A DNA stretch of 64,000 nucleotides from Streptomyces sp. NBC_00448 (GCF_036014115.1 NZ_CP107913.1:9442501-9506500), one strand, 5' to 3'. Shown: positions 1-9,173, numbered from the stretch's first letter. A program made the numbers and translations. Notes: generated by a model not told the origin, from the sequence alone.

Positions 1-276
1 GCGGCGCTGCGCGAGTTGGAGGGCGCGGGGTTCGTGCGGCGCAGCCGGGACGAGGAGGACGCGCGGCGCGTGCTGGTGGCGGTCACCCCCGCCGGGAGCG
101 CGGCCGTCGCGGACGCGCGCAGCCAGCGCGACACGTGGCTGGGTCGGGCGGTCGAGGCGCTGCTGGACCCGGAGGAGCAGCGCGTGTTGGTCGCGGCGGG
201 CGAGCTGCTGGAGCGGCTCGCCGAGTTCGAGCTGCCCGAAGGTGCGACGCCGGGCCGGACAGCGGGCCCGACGTGA
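1..276 (+). CDS. MarR-family transcriptional regulator, C-terminal part (5' truncated)
   Basis: The reading frame is open from base 1, so only the last 91 residues are present. What remains is the wing of a winged helix (basic RRSRDEEDARRV followed by VAVTPAG, the usual MarR D-x-R-x-x-x-V-x-L-T-P-x-G pattern) and a C-terminal dimerisation helix rich in Leu and Glu. MarR proteins bind palindromic operators as dimers and usually repress efflux or stress genes. The stop codon overlaps the GTG start of the following MFS gene (GTGA at 273-276), so the two are translationally coupled and this regulator probably controls that exporter. The recognition helix lies outside the window. Confidence 0.85.
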   Translation, partial: AALRELEGAGFVRRSRDEEDARRVLVAVTPAGSAAVADARSQRDTWLGRAVEALLDPEEQRVLVAAGELLERLAEFELPEGATPGRTAGPT

Positions 277-1661
277 CGGGCGCGACCGGCCCTTCGCAGC
301 CCCCGCCCCAGCCCCAGCCCCCGCCGCCGGGACCCGAGCCGAGCGGCCCCCGTACAGCCGCCGCACGCGCCACCGGCGACGGGCCCGGCCACGGCGACCT
401 CGGCGACTACGGCAAGGGCGCGGCGCGCGCACACCGGCTGCCGCGCGCCTTCAGCTCGCTGTCGATCCGCAACTACCGCCTCTACTTCTGGGGCTACGCG
501 GTGTCGATCGCGGGCACCTGGATGCAGACGCTGGCGCTCGCGTTCCTGGTGCTGCGGCTGACCGGCAGCGGCGCCGACCTCGGGATCGCCACCGCCGCCC
601 GCTACCTGCCGCTGGCACTGCTCGGCCCGTTCGGCGGCCTGATCGCCGACCGCTACGACCGGCGCCGCCTGCTGTACGTCACGCAGTCCGCGTCCGCCGC
701 GGTCGCGCTGGCCTTCGCGCTCATGACGGCCCTGGGCGCCGCGAGCTTCACCGGGGTGGTCGCGCTGTCGCTGGCGCTCGGCGTGCTCACCGTGGTCGAC
801 AACCCGGCCCGGCAGAGCCTGATCGGCGACCTGGTGCCGCGCGAGCGGCTCGCGAACGCGGTCACCCTCAACTCCGTGTCGGTCAACCTCGCCCGCGTGC
901 TCGGCGCGGCGGCCGGCGGCGCCCTCGTCGCCGGGGCCGGCCTGACCACCTGCTTCGTGCTCAACGCCGCGTCGTTCGCGGGCGTGCTGGTCAGCCTCGT
1001 CCTCATGCGGCCCGCCGAAATGAACCCCGTCGACCGCCCGCCCCGCGAGAAGGGCCAGGTCAGGGCCGGCCTGCGCTACGCCTTCCGCACCCCGGCGCTG
1101 CTGCTGCCGCTGGTGATGATCACGGTCACCGGCGCGCTCGCCTACGAGTTCCCGGTCACGCTCCCGCTGGTGGCGCGCGGCGCCCTGCACGGCGGCGCGG
1201 GCACCTACGGCGCGATGGCAGCCGTCATGGGGGTGGGCGCGGTGATCGGCGGCCTCGTGACCGCCAGCCGCGGCAACCCCCGGCGCAGCAGCACCCTCGC
1301 GTTCGCCGCCGCCGGCTGGGGCGTCGCCATCACCGCGGCCGCGTTCGCCCCGACGCTGCCCTGGGAACTGCTCGCGCTGTTCTTCGTCGGCTACGGCAGC
1401 ATCAGCTTCAACTCGCTGTCCAAGACCGCGCTCCAGCTCGCCGCGGCACCCGCGATGCGCGGCCGCGTGATGGCGCTGTGGGCGCTGGCCTGGGGCGGCA
1501 CCACCGTGGTCGGCGGGCCGCTGGTCGGCTGGGTCGCCCAGGACTTCGGCAGCCGCTGGTCGCTCGTGATCGGCGGCGTGCCGACCATCCTGCTGGGCAT
1601 CCTGATGCTCCCGGCGCTGCGCCGCATGGACCACTCGGCCGGTCACGGGGCCTCCGCGTAA
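273..1661 (+). CDS. MFS transporter (MFS_3/enterobactin-exporter-like)
   Basis: A 462-residue major facilitator protein. The first ~60 residues are a Pro/Gly/Ala-rich cytoplasmic extension; the transporter core starts at FSSLSIRNYRLYFWGY. About twelve hydrophobic segments follow, with the MFS signature GGLIADRYDRRRLL in the loop between TM2 and TM3 (G-x-x-x-D-R-x-x-R-R). The pattern fits the MFS_3 group (EntS-like, drug or siderophore export). The GTG at 273 was chosen because it overlaps the MarR stop (GTGA); an earlier in-frame start would run deep into the MarR gene. Substrate unknown; regulation by the coupled MarR protein is inferred from the arrangement. Confidence 0.88.
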   Translation: MTGATGPSQPPPQPQPPPPGPEPSGPRTAAARATGDGPGHGDLGDYGKGAARAHRLPRAFSSLSIRNYRLYFWGYAVSIAGTWMQTLALAFLVLRLTGSGADLGIATAARYLPLALLGPFGGLIADRYDRRRLLYVTQSASAAVALAFALMTALGAASFTGVVALSLALGVLTVVDNPARQSLIGDLVPRERLANAVTLNSVSVNLARVLGAAAGGALVAGAGLTTCFVLNAASFAGVLVSLVLMRPAEMNPVDRPPREKGQVRAGLRYAFRTPALLLPLVMITVTGALAYEFPVTLPLVARGALHGGAGTYGAMAAVMGVGAVIGGLVTASRGNPRRSSTLAFAAAGWGVAITAAAFAPTLPWELLALFFVGYGSISFNSLSKTALQLAAAPAMRGRVMALWALAWGGTTVVGGPLVGWVAQDFGSRWSLVIGGVPTILLGILMLPALRRMDHSAGHGASA

Positions 1662-1678
1662 CCGATGTCGTCGGGACG

Positions 1679-1756
1679 GCGGTGACGCGGAAGCGCCGAG
1701 CGCGGGCGGTGATGCGCTAGCGCCGAGCGTGGGCGGTGACGCGGAAGCGCCGAGCG
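1679..1756. repeat. 27-bp tandem repeat between convergent genes
   Basis: Three units start at 1679, 1706 and 1733. The first and third share 24 identical bases (GCGGTGACGCGGAAGC then GCCGAGCG); the middle one differs at a few positions. The array fills the gap between the MFS stop and the convergent phosphatase stop. Function unknown; it may act as a bidirectional transcription end or simply be a minisatellite. Confidence 0.7.
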
Positions 1757-1757
1757 C

Positions 1758-2648
1758 TCAGGCCACCTCGCCCTCCGCCGCCAGCAACTCCCACAGCGCG
1801 TCGTACACCCCCGGCGCCGCCACGACGACGCCCGTGCCCGACAGGTCGGGTGGCAGCGGGAACGGCTCGGGCAGCAGGTTCCCGCGCCGCGCCCCCGCCT
1901 CCGTGGCGATCAGCCCGGCCGCGGCCACGTCCCAGGGCGCCAGGCTCTCGGTGTGCGCGTCGAGCATGCCCGTCGCGACCAGCGAGATGTCCAGCGCGGG
2001 CGAACCCGCGCGCCGCACGTCACGGCAGTTCAGCAGCAGCCGCCGCACCCGCTCCAGCACCGCGTCCAACTCCTCGCGCCGGTGCGGGAATCCCGTGCCC
2101 ACCAGGGCGTCGCCCAGCACCGACGTGTCCGCGACCGCCAGCCGCGACCCGTTGCAGCGTGCCCCGCCGCCCTTCACCGCGGTGAACGTCTGCCCCAGGA
2201 ACGGCGCGTGCACCGCGCCCGCCCGCACCACACCGTCGACCGCGAAGGCCACCGACACCGAGACGTACGGGTAGTCGTGCGCGAAGTTCGTCGAGCCGTC
2301 CATCGGGTCCACCACCCACACCGGACCGTCGAACATGCCCTCCCGCCACCCGTCCCAGGTCTCCTCGCTGACCATCCGGTGCGCGGGGAAACGCGCCGCG
2401 AGCACGTCCCTGATCAGCGCGTCCGCCCGCAAGTCCGCGTCGGTGACGATCTCGTGGCCGTCCTTCGGGCGTCCCCGCGCCGCCTGCGTCCCGCGCAGCC
2501 GCCGCAACAGCCCGCCCGCCGCCCGCGCGGCCCGCTCGGCCAGCACGGCGGCCGTCGCGTCGTCCGCCCCGGCCGCCGGGTCCGCGGAGCCCGCCGCGTC
2601 CGCCGAATCCGCTCCACCCGTTCTGCCCGCGCTGCCCGTCCCGGCCAT
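1758..2648 (-). CDS. Inositol monophosphatase family protein
   Basis: A 296-residue Mg2+-dependent phosphatase of the IMPase/FBPase superfamily (inositol-1-phosphate, histidinol-phosphate or PAP phosphatase are typical activities). Family motifs are in order: the EE metal ligands in VSEETWDG, the WVVDPMDGSTNF signature with the D-P-x-D-G-S/T core, and the C-terminal LAPWDVAAAGLIATEAG (W-D-x-A-A motif). Roughly 50 N-terminal residues are an Ala/Gly/Asp-rich extension before the fold. The ATG at 2648 has a GGGGGAAGG-type ribosome binding site just upstream; an upstream in-frame ATG lacks one. It is transcribed away from the acetyltransferase at 2937. The exact substrate cannot be told from sequence. 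Confidence 0.85.
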   Translation of the reverse strand: MAGTGSAGRTGGADSADAAGSADPAAGADDATAAVLAERAARAAGGLLRRLRGTQAARGRPKDGHEIVTDADLRADALIRDVLAARFPAHRMVSEETWDGWREGMFDGPVWVVDPMDGSTNFAHDYPYVSVSVAFAVDGVVRAGAVHAPFLGQTFTAVKGGGARCNGSRLAVADTSVLGDALVGTGFPHRREELDAVLERVRRLLLNCRDVRRAGSPALDISLVATGMLDAHTESLAPWDVAAAGLIATEAGARRGNLLPEPFPLPPDLSGTGVVVAAPGVYDALWELLAAEGEVA

Positions 2649-2747
2649 CCCGACCTTCCCCCTCGTCCCGTCCCGCCCGGCCGGCCCCATGCGGAGCCGC
2701 GGACCGGACCGTGCCACCACGTCGTCATTGTCAACGACGGGACCGCA

Positions 2748-2775
2748 TTGTGAGATGCCGCCTGCTGTGTATGCT
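2748..2775 (+). promoter_or_regulatory. Candidate promoter for the GNAT gene
   Basis: TTGTGA at 2748-2753 and TATGCT at 2770-2775 are separated by 16 bp in a locally AT-richer stretch, a fair sigma-70/HrdB-type match. It lies in the 288-bp divergent gap between the phosphatase and the acetyltransferase, about 160 bp before the GTG start at 2937. TGTCAA at 2729-2734 could be the -35 of a minus-strand promoter for the phosphatase, though its -10 is unclear. Confidence 0.4.
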
Positions 2776-2936
2776 GCGGGCGCGGTCGGCACGGACGCGG
2801 GAAAGTACCACCGGGAGCCGTACGACCCGCACCCGCGTACGAATCCGGCGGGGGTGGCCGCGACCACCGCATCCGGGTCCACGCACACCCCGCGGGCGGA
2901 CGCCGCCCGACCGGACACCGCAGAAGGAGCAATGAC

Positions 2937-3482
2937 GTGGCGATCGACCGGGCCCGCGCCGGGTGCCTGGCCCCGCTGCCGTTCGAGACCGGCCGTCTCG
3001 ACCTGCTGCCGTTGGAGCCCGGGCACGCCGGGGAGATGGCGGGCGTGCTCGCCGACCCTGCCCTGCACCACTACATCGGCGGCGAGCCGGCCACCCCCGA
3101 GGCGCTGCGGTCGCGGTACGAGCGGTTGGCCGCGGGTTCGCCCGACCCCGCCGTGGGCTGGCTGAACTGGGTGGTCCGGCTGCGCGCGGACGGCTGCCTG
3201 GTGGGCACCGTCCAGGCGACCGTCGGCATCGAGGACGGCGGGCAGGTCGCCGAGATCGCGTGGGTGGTCGGCACGCCGTGGCAGGGCCGCGGCATCGCCA
3301 CGGAGGCCGCGCGCGGGCTGGTGGACTGGCTCGCCGGGCAGCGCGTTCCGACCGTGATCGCCCACATCCACCCGGACCACGCCGCCTCGGCCGCCGTCGC
3401 CACCGCCGCCGGGCTCGCACCCACCGGCCAGTGGCACGACGGCGAGGTGCGCTGGCACGGGGCGACGGCCGCCGACAGCTAG
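2937..3482 (+). CDS. GNAT family N-acetyltransferase
   Basis: A 181-residue acetyl-CoA-dependent N-acetyltransferase. The fold is recognisable from the N-terminal TGRLDLLPLEPGHAGEM strand-helix (as in RimJ/RimL-type enzymes), central WVVRLRADGCLVGTVQA, and the acetyl-CoA-binding motif A around EIAWVVGTPWQGRGIATEA (Q-G-R-G-I-A/G). The GTG at 2937 is preceded by AAGGAG at 2924-2929 with good spacing; the nearby ATG at 2932 is in another frame. Substrate unknown. It converges with the DoxX-like gene and is separated from it by a strong hairpin. Confidence 0.85.
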   Translation: MAIDRARAGCLAPLPFETGRLDLLPLEPGHAGEMAGVLADPALHHYIGGEPATPEALRSRYERLAAGSPDPAVGWLNWVVRLRADGCLVGTVQATVGIEDGGQVAEIAWVVGTPWQGRGIATEAARGLVDWLAGQRVPTVIAHIHPDHAASAAVATAAGLAPTGQWHDGEVRWHGATAADS

Positions 3483-3491
3483 GACAGGCGT

Positions 3492-3536
3492 ACGCCGGAG
3501 GACGCGCGCGCCGTGGAGGGCGCGCGCACCCGGCGT
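3492..3536. terminator. Bidirectional hairpin terminator between convergent genes
   Basis: A long hairpin: inner perfect 9-bp stem GCGCGCGCC (3504-3512) with GGCGCGCGC (3519-3527) around a 6-nt loop, and an outer 7-bp stem ACGCCGG (3492-3498) with CCGGCGT (3530-3536). It sits between the stops of the GNAT gene (3482) and the DoxX-like gene (3559), as expected for a shared terminator. No U-tract, as is common in actinobacteria. Confidence 0.7.
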
Positions 3537-3558
3537 CGCTCCGGGGCGGGCGCCGCGC

Positions 3559-3909
3559 TCAGCGTGCGACGGCCAGCGCGAGCGAGGCGACGGCCAGCGC
3601 CAAGTAGGCGGCGGGGAAGGCGATGTTGGCGAAGACGCGGGTCTTGATGTGCACCGCCATCGCGCCGACGAAGTACAGCACGAGTCCGATCGCGGCGGCG
3701 ATGCCGATGGGCAGCACGCCCAGCAGTCCGAGCAGCAGCCCGACCGCGCCGGCGCCCTTGAGCGTGCCGAGCGGGCGGGCCCAGGACGCGGGCACGCCCA
3801 CCCGCGCGGAGTTGGCGAGGACGAAGTCCGCCTTCGCGAGGTCGGCGACGGCCATGCCGCCGTTGATCGCGATCGTGACGGCGGTGATAGTCGCGTAGGC
3901 GAGGTACAC
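3559..3909 (-). CDS. DoxX-like membrane protein
   Basis: A 116-residue protein with about four hydrophobic segments, matching the DoxX-like group: N-terminal YLAYATITAVTIAINGG, central RPLGTLKGAGAVGLLLGL (the conserved P-x-x-L-K-x-x-G pattern), then IGLVLYFVGAMAVHIKTR and a final hydrophobic helix. DoxX-like proteins are small inner-membrane proteins of poorly defined function, often near LysR or TetR regulators. The GTG start has AGGAGA six bases upstream. It is divergent from the LysR gene at 4153, which may regulate it. Confidence 0.75.
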   Translation of the reverse strand: MYLAYATITAVTIAINGGMAVADLAKADFVLANSARVGVPASWARPLGTLKGAGAVGLLLGLLGVLPIGIAAAIGLVLYFVGAMAVHIKTRVFANIAFPAAYLALAVASLALAVAR

Positions 3910-4152
3910 GTACGTCTCCTGTTCGGTGGGTCCGGTACGGGGGTCCCGTCCGGTGCGGCGGTAGGGCAGCGAGGCGGTGGGGTGGAGGGCGGCGGACGGC
4001 TACCGGGCGTCCGACCGCACGGCACGTGGAGACCGCGGGGAGCGCCGTCGGCGGCGGGCTCCGCTCCTGCGCCGGAACCCCGTCCACCCGCACGACCCAC
4101 CCTGGTCGAACCCCCAGTTGCCGTCCAATACCTGCATCTATAACCTGGCGGA

Positions 4153-5100
4153 ATGGATGTGGACACGCGGTTGCTGCGCTATTTCGCAGCCGTGGCCGCC
4201 GAGGGGACGCTGACCCGCGCCGCGGAGCGGCTGTACGTGTCGCAGCCCGCGCTGACGAAGCAGATCAAGCAGCTGGAGAACCAGCTCGGGATGCGGCTGT
4301 TCACCCGGTCCCGGTCCGGTATGGCGCTGACCGAGGCGGGCCGCGCGCTGGCCGAGCGGGTGCCCGCGCTGCTGGCCGACTGGGACCGCGTGCTGCGCCA
4401 GACGCAGGCCGCGGAAGGACGGGCGGCGCGCGTGCTGCGGGTTGGCTTCCTGGCCAGCGCGGCCAACGAGGCGACGCCGTCCATCGTCGCGGAGTTCGCC
4501 CGCCGCCGGCCCGGTTGGCGCGCCGACCTGCGGCAGGCGTCCTGGTCGAACCCGACCGCCGGGCTGGCCGCGGGCGAGGTGGACGTCGGGCTGCTGCGGA
4601 TGCCCTTCCCGGACCAGGACTCCTACCGGTGGGAGGTGCTGTTCACCGAACCGCGGTGCGTCGCGCTGCCGTCCGCCCACCCGCTGGCCTCGCGCACCTC
4701 CATCGCCTTCCGCGAGTTGTGGGACGAGCCGTACGTGGCGGCGAAGGCCGAGACCGGCCAGTGGCAGGAGTACTGGACGGCGGCCGGTGAACGCGACGGC
4801 CGCCCGGTCCGGATCGGCGCCGTCACCGACCAGCCCGACGAGTGGCTCAGCGCGATCGCCAACGGCGACGGCATCGCGCTCGCCCCCGAGTCCGCGGCCC
4901 GCTTCTACGCACGGCCCGGCGTCACCTACCGCCCGGTCACCGGCGTGAGTCCCAGCCGGGTCTGCGTGGCCTGGGCGCCCGCCGACGACGGCGATCCCGT
5001 CATCCAGGACTTCGTCCGCTGCTGCCTCGACGCGATACCCGACGCCCCCGAAGAGCCGGACCCCGCTCCCTACCCGGACCCCGGTCCCGACCGTCACTGA
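4153..5100 (+). CDS. LysR-family transcriptional regulator
   Basis: A 315-residue LysR regulator: N-terminal helix-turn-helix (residues ~1-60, RLLRYFAAVAAEGTLTRAAE then LYVSQPALTKQIKQLE) and a C-terminal periplasmic-binding-protein-like effector domain from about residue 95 (VLRVGFLASAANEATPSIVAEF). It is divergent from the DoxX-like gene, the usual arrangement for a LysR protein and its target. There is no clear Shine-Dalgarno sequence; a -10-like TATAAC at 4139-4144 lies so close to the ATG that the transcript may be leaderless. The effector is unknown. Confidence 0.88.
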   Translation: MDVDTRLLRYFAAVAAEGTLTRAAERLYVSQPALTKQIKQLENQLGMRLFTRSRSGMALTEAGRALAERVPALLADWDRVLRQTQAAEGRAARVLRVGFLASAANEATPSIVAEFARRRPGWRADLRQASWSNPTAGLAAGEVDVGLLRMPFPDQDSYRWEVLFTEPRCVALPSAHPLASRTSIAFRELWDEPYVAAKAETGQWQEYWTAAGERDGRPVRIGAVTDQPDEWLSAIANGDGIALAPESAARFYARPGVTYRPVTGVSPSRVCVAWAPADDGDPVIQDFVRCCLDAIPDAPEEPDPAPYPDPGPDRH

Positions 5101-5259
5101 ACGCCAGAACGCCCCACACCGCCCCCGTACCGGCCGCCCCGTTCCCCGCTCCCCGGCGAGCCTTCCTGGTGATCCGCCCCGCCAGGGCGCACCCTGGAAA
5201 AAGGGCGCGCGTGTGCCCGGCCCGGCGCGCGCCAGGCTCCGCAGCACCGGGAGGACCGC

Positions 5260-6666
5260 GTGATGACCCCCACCGAGCAGCCGAGAGCCGCGGACACCCT
5301 GGTCGTGTTCGGCATCACCGGCGACCTCGCCCGCAAGATGACACTGCGCGCCCTGTACCGGCTCGAAAAGCGCGGCCTCCTCAGCTGCCGCGTCATCGGC
5401 GTGGCCAGCAGCGAGATGACCACGGCCGACTTCGTCGCGCAGGCCCGGGACCGTATCGCCGCCACCGGGCAGCAGATCGACGACGGCGTCTTCCGGCGGT
5501 TCGCCGAGCGCGTCACCTACCTGCACGGCGACGTCACCGACCCCGCGCTCTACACGCGGCTCGGCGCGGAGATCGGCCCCGGCCACTCCGCCCTGTACTA
5601 CCTCGAAATGCCGCCCCAGCTCTTCGGCCCCATCGTCGAACAGCTCAGCGTCGCCGACCTGTTGTCCGACGCACGGGTCGCCGTCGAGAAGCCGTTCGGC
5701 CACGACCTCGCCTCCGCGCGCGCCCTCAACACCCGCCTGCGCGCCGTCCTGCGCGAGGACCAGCTCCTGCGCGTGGACCACTTCCTCGGCAAGGAACCGG
5801 TCATCGAGCTGGAGTACCTGCGCTTCGCCAACCCCGCCCTGGCCGGCCTGTGGGACCGCGACAGCGTCTGCGCCGTACAGATCACCATGGCGGAGGACTT
5901 CGGCATCGAGGACCGCGGCGCGTTCTACGACCCCGTCGGAGCGCTGCGCGACGTGGTCCAGAACCACCTGCTCCAGGTGCTCGCCGCCGTCGCCATGGAC
6001 CCGCCCGCCGACGCGGGCGCCGACAGCCTCAGGGACCGCAAGGCCGAGGTGCTCAAGGCCGTACGCGCCGCCGACCCCCGCCACAGCGTCCGCGGCCAGT
6101 ACGCCGGTTACCGCGACACTCCCGGCGTGGCCGCCGACTCCGACACCGAGACGTACATCGCGCTGCGGCTGGAGGTCGACAACTGGAAGTGGATCGACGT
6201 CCCGTTCTTCCTGCGCGCCGGGAAGAACCTGCCGGTGCGCAACACCGAGGTGCGCCTCGTCCTGCGCCGCGCCCCACGGCTGGCGTTCCTGCCCACCCCC
6301 CACCAGGCCGAGCAGAACCAGATCGTGCTGCGGATCGACCCGGACCCGGGCGTGCGCCTGCAACTCGTCGCCCAGGGCGAGCAGACCTGGCGCCCGCTGA
6401 CCCTGGACGCGTCCTTCATGCGGGAACTCGGCGAGCCCTTCGAACCCTACGAGCGCCTGCTGCACGGCGCCCTCGTCGGCGACCACAGCCTGTTCACCCG
6501 GGAGGACGGCGTCGAGGAGGCGTGGCGGATCGTCCAGCCCCTCCTCGACGACCCCGCCCCGCTGCACCCCTACGAGCCCGGCACCTGGGGACCCACCGAG
6601 GCCGACGCGCTCGTCCACGGCCGCCCGCCGTGGCACGAGCCCTGGACCGCCGGCTTCGACTCCTGA
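5260..6666 (+). CDS. zwf: Glucose-6-phosphate dehydrogenase
   Basis: A 468-residue protein that oxidises glucose 6-phosphate to 6-phosphogluconolactone with NADP+ (oxidative pentose phosphate pathway). Family features: the N-terminal dinucleotide-binding motif VVFGITGDLARK, the VAVEKPFGHDL strand, and the active-site signature RVDHFLGKE containing the catalytic histidine and substrate-binding lysine, followed by EDFGIEDRGAFYD and FFLRAGKNLP. Length is slightly shorter than the ~490-510 usual for the family. GTG at 5260 follows GGGAGGA; an ATG is the next codon. No opcA, tal or gnd is adjacent, so it is probably an additional copy outside the main zwf operon. Confidence 0.93.
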   Translation: MMTPTEQPRAADTLVVFGITGDLARKMTLRALYRLEKRGLLSCRVIGVASSEMTTADFVAQARDRIAATGQQIDDGVFRRFAERVTYLHGDVTDPALYTRLGAEIGPGHSALYYLEMPPQLFGPIVEQLSVADLLSDARVAVEKPFGHDLASARALNTRLRAVLREDQLLRVDHFLGKEPVIELEYLRFANPALAGLWDRDSVCAVQITMAEDFGIEDRGAFYDPVGALRDVVQNHLLQVLAAVAMDPPADAGADSLRDRKAEVLKAVRAADPRHSVRGQYAGYRDTPGVAADSDTETYIALRLEVDNWKWIDVPFFLRAGKNLPVRNTEVRLVLRRAPRLAFLPTPHQAEQNQIVLRIDPDPGVRLQLVAQGEQTWRPLTLDASFMRELGEPFEPYERLLHGALVGDHSLFTREDGVEEAWRIVQPLLDDPAPLHPYEPGTWGPTEADALVHGRPPWHEPWTAGFDS

Positions 6667-6764
6667 CCCCACCCCGCGGGCCTGGTCGGCGCAGGATGCC
6701 GATCTGACATGATGCGCTGTCAAGTACCCGGGGACAGCTGCCGTGTCGCAAGGAGGAGCGGGCC

Positions 6765-9173
6765 GTGTTCGACGTCCTGGAACCAGAGGACCCGCACCAG
6801 GTCGGGCGGTACCGGATCGTGGCGCGGATCGGCGCGGGCGGCATGGGGCAGGTGTACCTGGGGCGTTCGCCCGGCGGGCGCCCGGTCGCGGTGAAGGTGG
6901 TCCGGCCGGAACTGGCCCGGGACGGTGACTTCCGCCGCCGCTTCGCCCGCGAGGTGACGGCCGCCCGGCGCGTGAACGGGGCCTTCACCGCGGGCGTCGT
7001 CGATGCCGACCCCGACGGGGCGCCCGCGTGGCTGGCGACCGTCTACGTCTCCGGGGTGTCGCTGGGCGAGGCGGTGGCCGAGCACGGTCCCTGGCCCGCC
7101 GAGCCGGTCCTGGCGCTCGGCGCGGGTCTCGCCGAGGCGCTGGAGGCCATCCACGCGGCGGGTGTCGTCCACCGCGACCTGAAACCGTCCAACGTGCTGC
7201 TGGCGCCCGACGGACCCCGGGTGATCGACTTCGGCATCTCGTCGGCGAGCGAGGCCAGCGCGCTGACCCACACCGGCATGACGATCGGCACACCCGGCTT
7301 CATGTCTCCCGAGCAACTGACCGGGACGCCGGTCGGCCCGGCCGGCGACGTCTTCGCGCTCGGCGCGGTCCTGGCGTTCACCGCCGCCGGCATCGGCCCG
7401 TTCGGCACCGGCACCCCGCACGCCCTGCACTTCCGCGCGGTGTACGAGCAGCCCGACCTCTCCGCCCTGCCGGCCGAGGTGCGCGACCTGGTGGCGGCCT
7501 GCCTGGCGAAGCGGCCCGAAGACCGGCCGGAGGTGGGGGAGTTGCTCCGCCTGATGGGCACGCGAGAGGACCGGGCGGCGTCCGACGCGACGCTGCTGCT
7601 GACCGAGGGCTGGATGCCGGACGCGGTCAACCGCTTCGTCCGGGAGCGGAGCGCGGCCGCGTTGCCCCGCAACCAGGGCGCCGAACCGGCCGCGGCTCCC
7701 GAGCCGTCGTCGCCGTCGACCGGGGACGCGCCTGCGGGGCACAGCGAGGCCCCGGCTGCGGGGACGACTCCGACTCCCCGCCCCACTCCGACCGTTGCGG
7801 ACGCCGCCTCCGCGCCACCGCGGGGTACGGCCGTACCTCCCGCGGCGCCGGACATACCCCACGCGCCGACGCTGCACGCTGCCGCCGAGCCGCCGGCCGC
7901 CCCCGCTCCCGCCCTGCACGAGGCGCTCACCCAGCCCGGCGACCGGGCTGCCCCGGGCCTCGTCCCGCCGCAAGCTCCGGACCACCCGGCACCCGACCCG
8001 GCACCACCGGTGATTCCGTACCCCGGCGTCGTTCCCGGCCCCCTCTCGCGGCGCAGCGCCCTGCTCGCCCTGACCGGCGTCGCGGTGGCCGCCGGAGCGG
8101 GCATCGCCCTGTGGAAGGCCAACGACGACGGTTCCGGCTCGGCCGGCTCGCCCTCCGCCGGAGGAGCCCCCACCACCGGACCGACCCCCTCCACACCGAA
8201 GCGCACGTTCCGACCCGGCCAGAAGCGCTGGCAGTTCATCGCGCGCGACCAGGTGGAGACGACGCCGACCGTCGTCGGCGGCGTCGTCTACTTCGGCAGC
8301 AACGACCACAACTTCTACGCCCTCGACGCCGCGACGGGCAGGCAGCGCTGGACCTTCGCCGGCGACGGCCTGATGCGGTCGACGGCGGCCGTCGCCGACG
8401 GCCTGCTCTACGCCGGCAGCGACGACGGCAACCTGTACGCGCTGGACGTCACGACGGGACGGAAGCGCTGGGTCTTCCGTACCGGCAACCTCATCGACTC
8501 GTCGCCCGTGATGGTCGACGGGGTGCTCTACTTCGGCAGCGCCGACGCGAACCTGTACGCGCTGGACGCCGTCACCGGGAGCAAGCGCTGGAGCCACCAC
8601 TTCCCGCACGACGGCCTGATCACCCTGTCGCCCGCCGTGGCCGGCGGCCTGGTCTACATCAGCACGCTGGACCACTACCTCCACGCCTTGGACGCGGCCA
8701 CCGGCAAGGTGCGCTGGTCCTTCCTGACCGGCCACGTGGTCGGCTCGTCGGCCACGGTCGCCGGCGGCACGGTCTACTTCGGCAGCCTCGACCACCACCT
8801 GTACGCGCTCGACGCCGTCAAGGGCACGAAGCGCTGGGCCTTCGATGTGGAGGGGGTGAACTCCACGCCCACGGTCGCCGGCGACGCGGTCTACTTCGGC
8901 GCCGACGACCAGCGCCTGTACGCGCTCGACGCGAGGACGGGCGCCAAACGCTGGGCCTTCCGCACCGGCGACCTCGTCGACTCCCGACCGGCCGTGGCGG
9001 ACGGTGTGGTGTACACCGGCAGCGCCGACAGCCACCTCTACGCGGTGGACGCCGCGACGGGCAAGCAGCGCTGGGCCTTCCCCACGAACGGCCCCGCCTG
9101 GTCCCCGACCGTGGCGGACGGCGTCGTCTACGTCGGCAGCAAGAGCGGTCTCTTCTACGCCGTGCAGACCTGA
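6765..9173 (+). CDS. Serine/threonine protein kinase with C-terminal PQQ-type beta-propeller
   Basis: An 802-residue PknB-type receptor kinase. Kinase domain at residues ~14-265: glycine loop GAGGMG, catalytic Lys44 in VAVKVV, HRDLKPSN (136-143), DFG (155-157), GTPGFMSPEQL. A Pro/Ala-rich juxtamembrane stretch (~300-425) leads to one membrane segment (~428-448). The extracellular part contains eight successive repeats of the type V-Y-F-G-S-x-D-x-x-x-Y-A-L-D-A-x-T-G-x-x-R-W (residues ~475-800), the pattern of PQQ/WD-like propeller blades, predicting one closed eight-bladed propeller. GTG start with AAGGAGGAG upstream. The propeller probably senses a ligand or protein outside the cell; the ligand is unknown. 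Confidence 0.9.
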   Translation: MFDVLEPEDPHQVGRYRIVARIGAGGMGQVYLGRSPGGRPVAVKVVRPELARDGDFRRRFAREVTAARRVNGAFTAGVVDADPDGAPAWLATVYVSGVSLGEAVAEHGPWPAEPVLALGAGLAEALEAIHAAGVVHRDLKPSNVLLAPDGPRVIDFGISSASEASALTHTGMTIGTPGFMSPEQLTGTPVGPAGDVFALGAVLAFTAAGIGPFGTGTPHALHFRAVYEQPDLSALPAEVRDLVAACLAKRPEDRPEVGELLRLMGTREDRAASDATLLLTEGWMPDAVNRFVRERSAAALPRNQGAEPAAAPEPSSPSTGDAPAGHSEAPAAGTTPTPRPTPTVADAASAPPRGTAVPPAAPDIPHAPTLHAAAEPPAAPAPALHEALTQPGDRAAPGLVPPQAPDHPAPDPAPPVIPYPGVVPGPLSRRSALLALTGVAVAAGAGIALWKANDDGSGSAGSPSAGGAPTTGPTPSTPKRTFRPGQKRWQFIARDQVETTPTVVGGVVYFGSNDHNFYALDAATGRQRWTFAGDGLMRSTAAVADGLLYAGSDDGNLYALDVTTGRKRWVFRTGNLIDSSPVMVDGVLYFGSADANLYALDAVTGSKRWSHHFPHDGLITLSPAVAGGLVYISTLDHYLHALDAATGKVRWSFLTGHVVGSSATVAGGTVYFGSLDHHLYALDAVKGTKRWAFDVEGVNSTPTVAGDAVYFGADDQRLYALDARTGAKRWAFRTGDLVDSRPAVADGVVYTGSADSHLYAVDAATGKQRWAFPTNGPAWSPTVADGVVYVGSKSGLFYAVQT

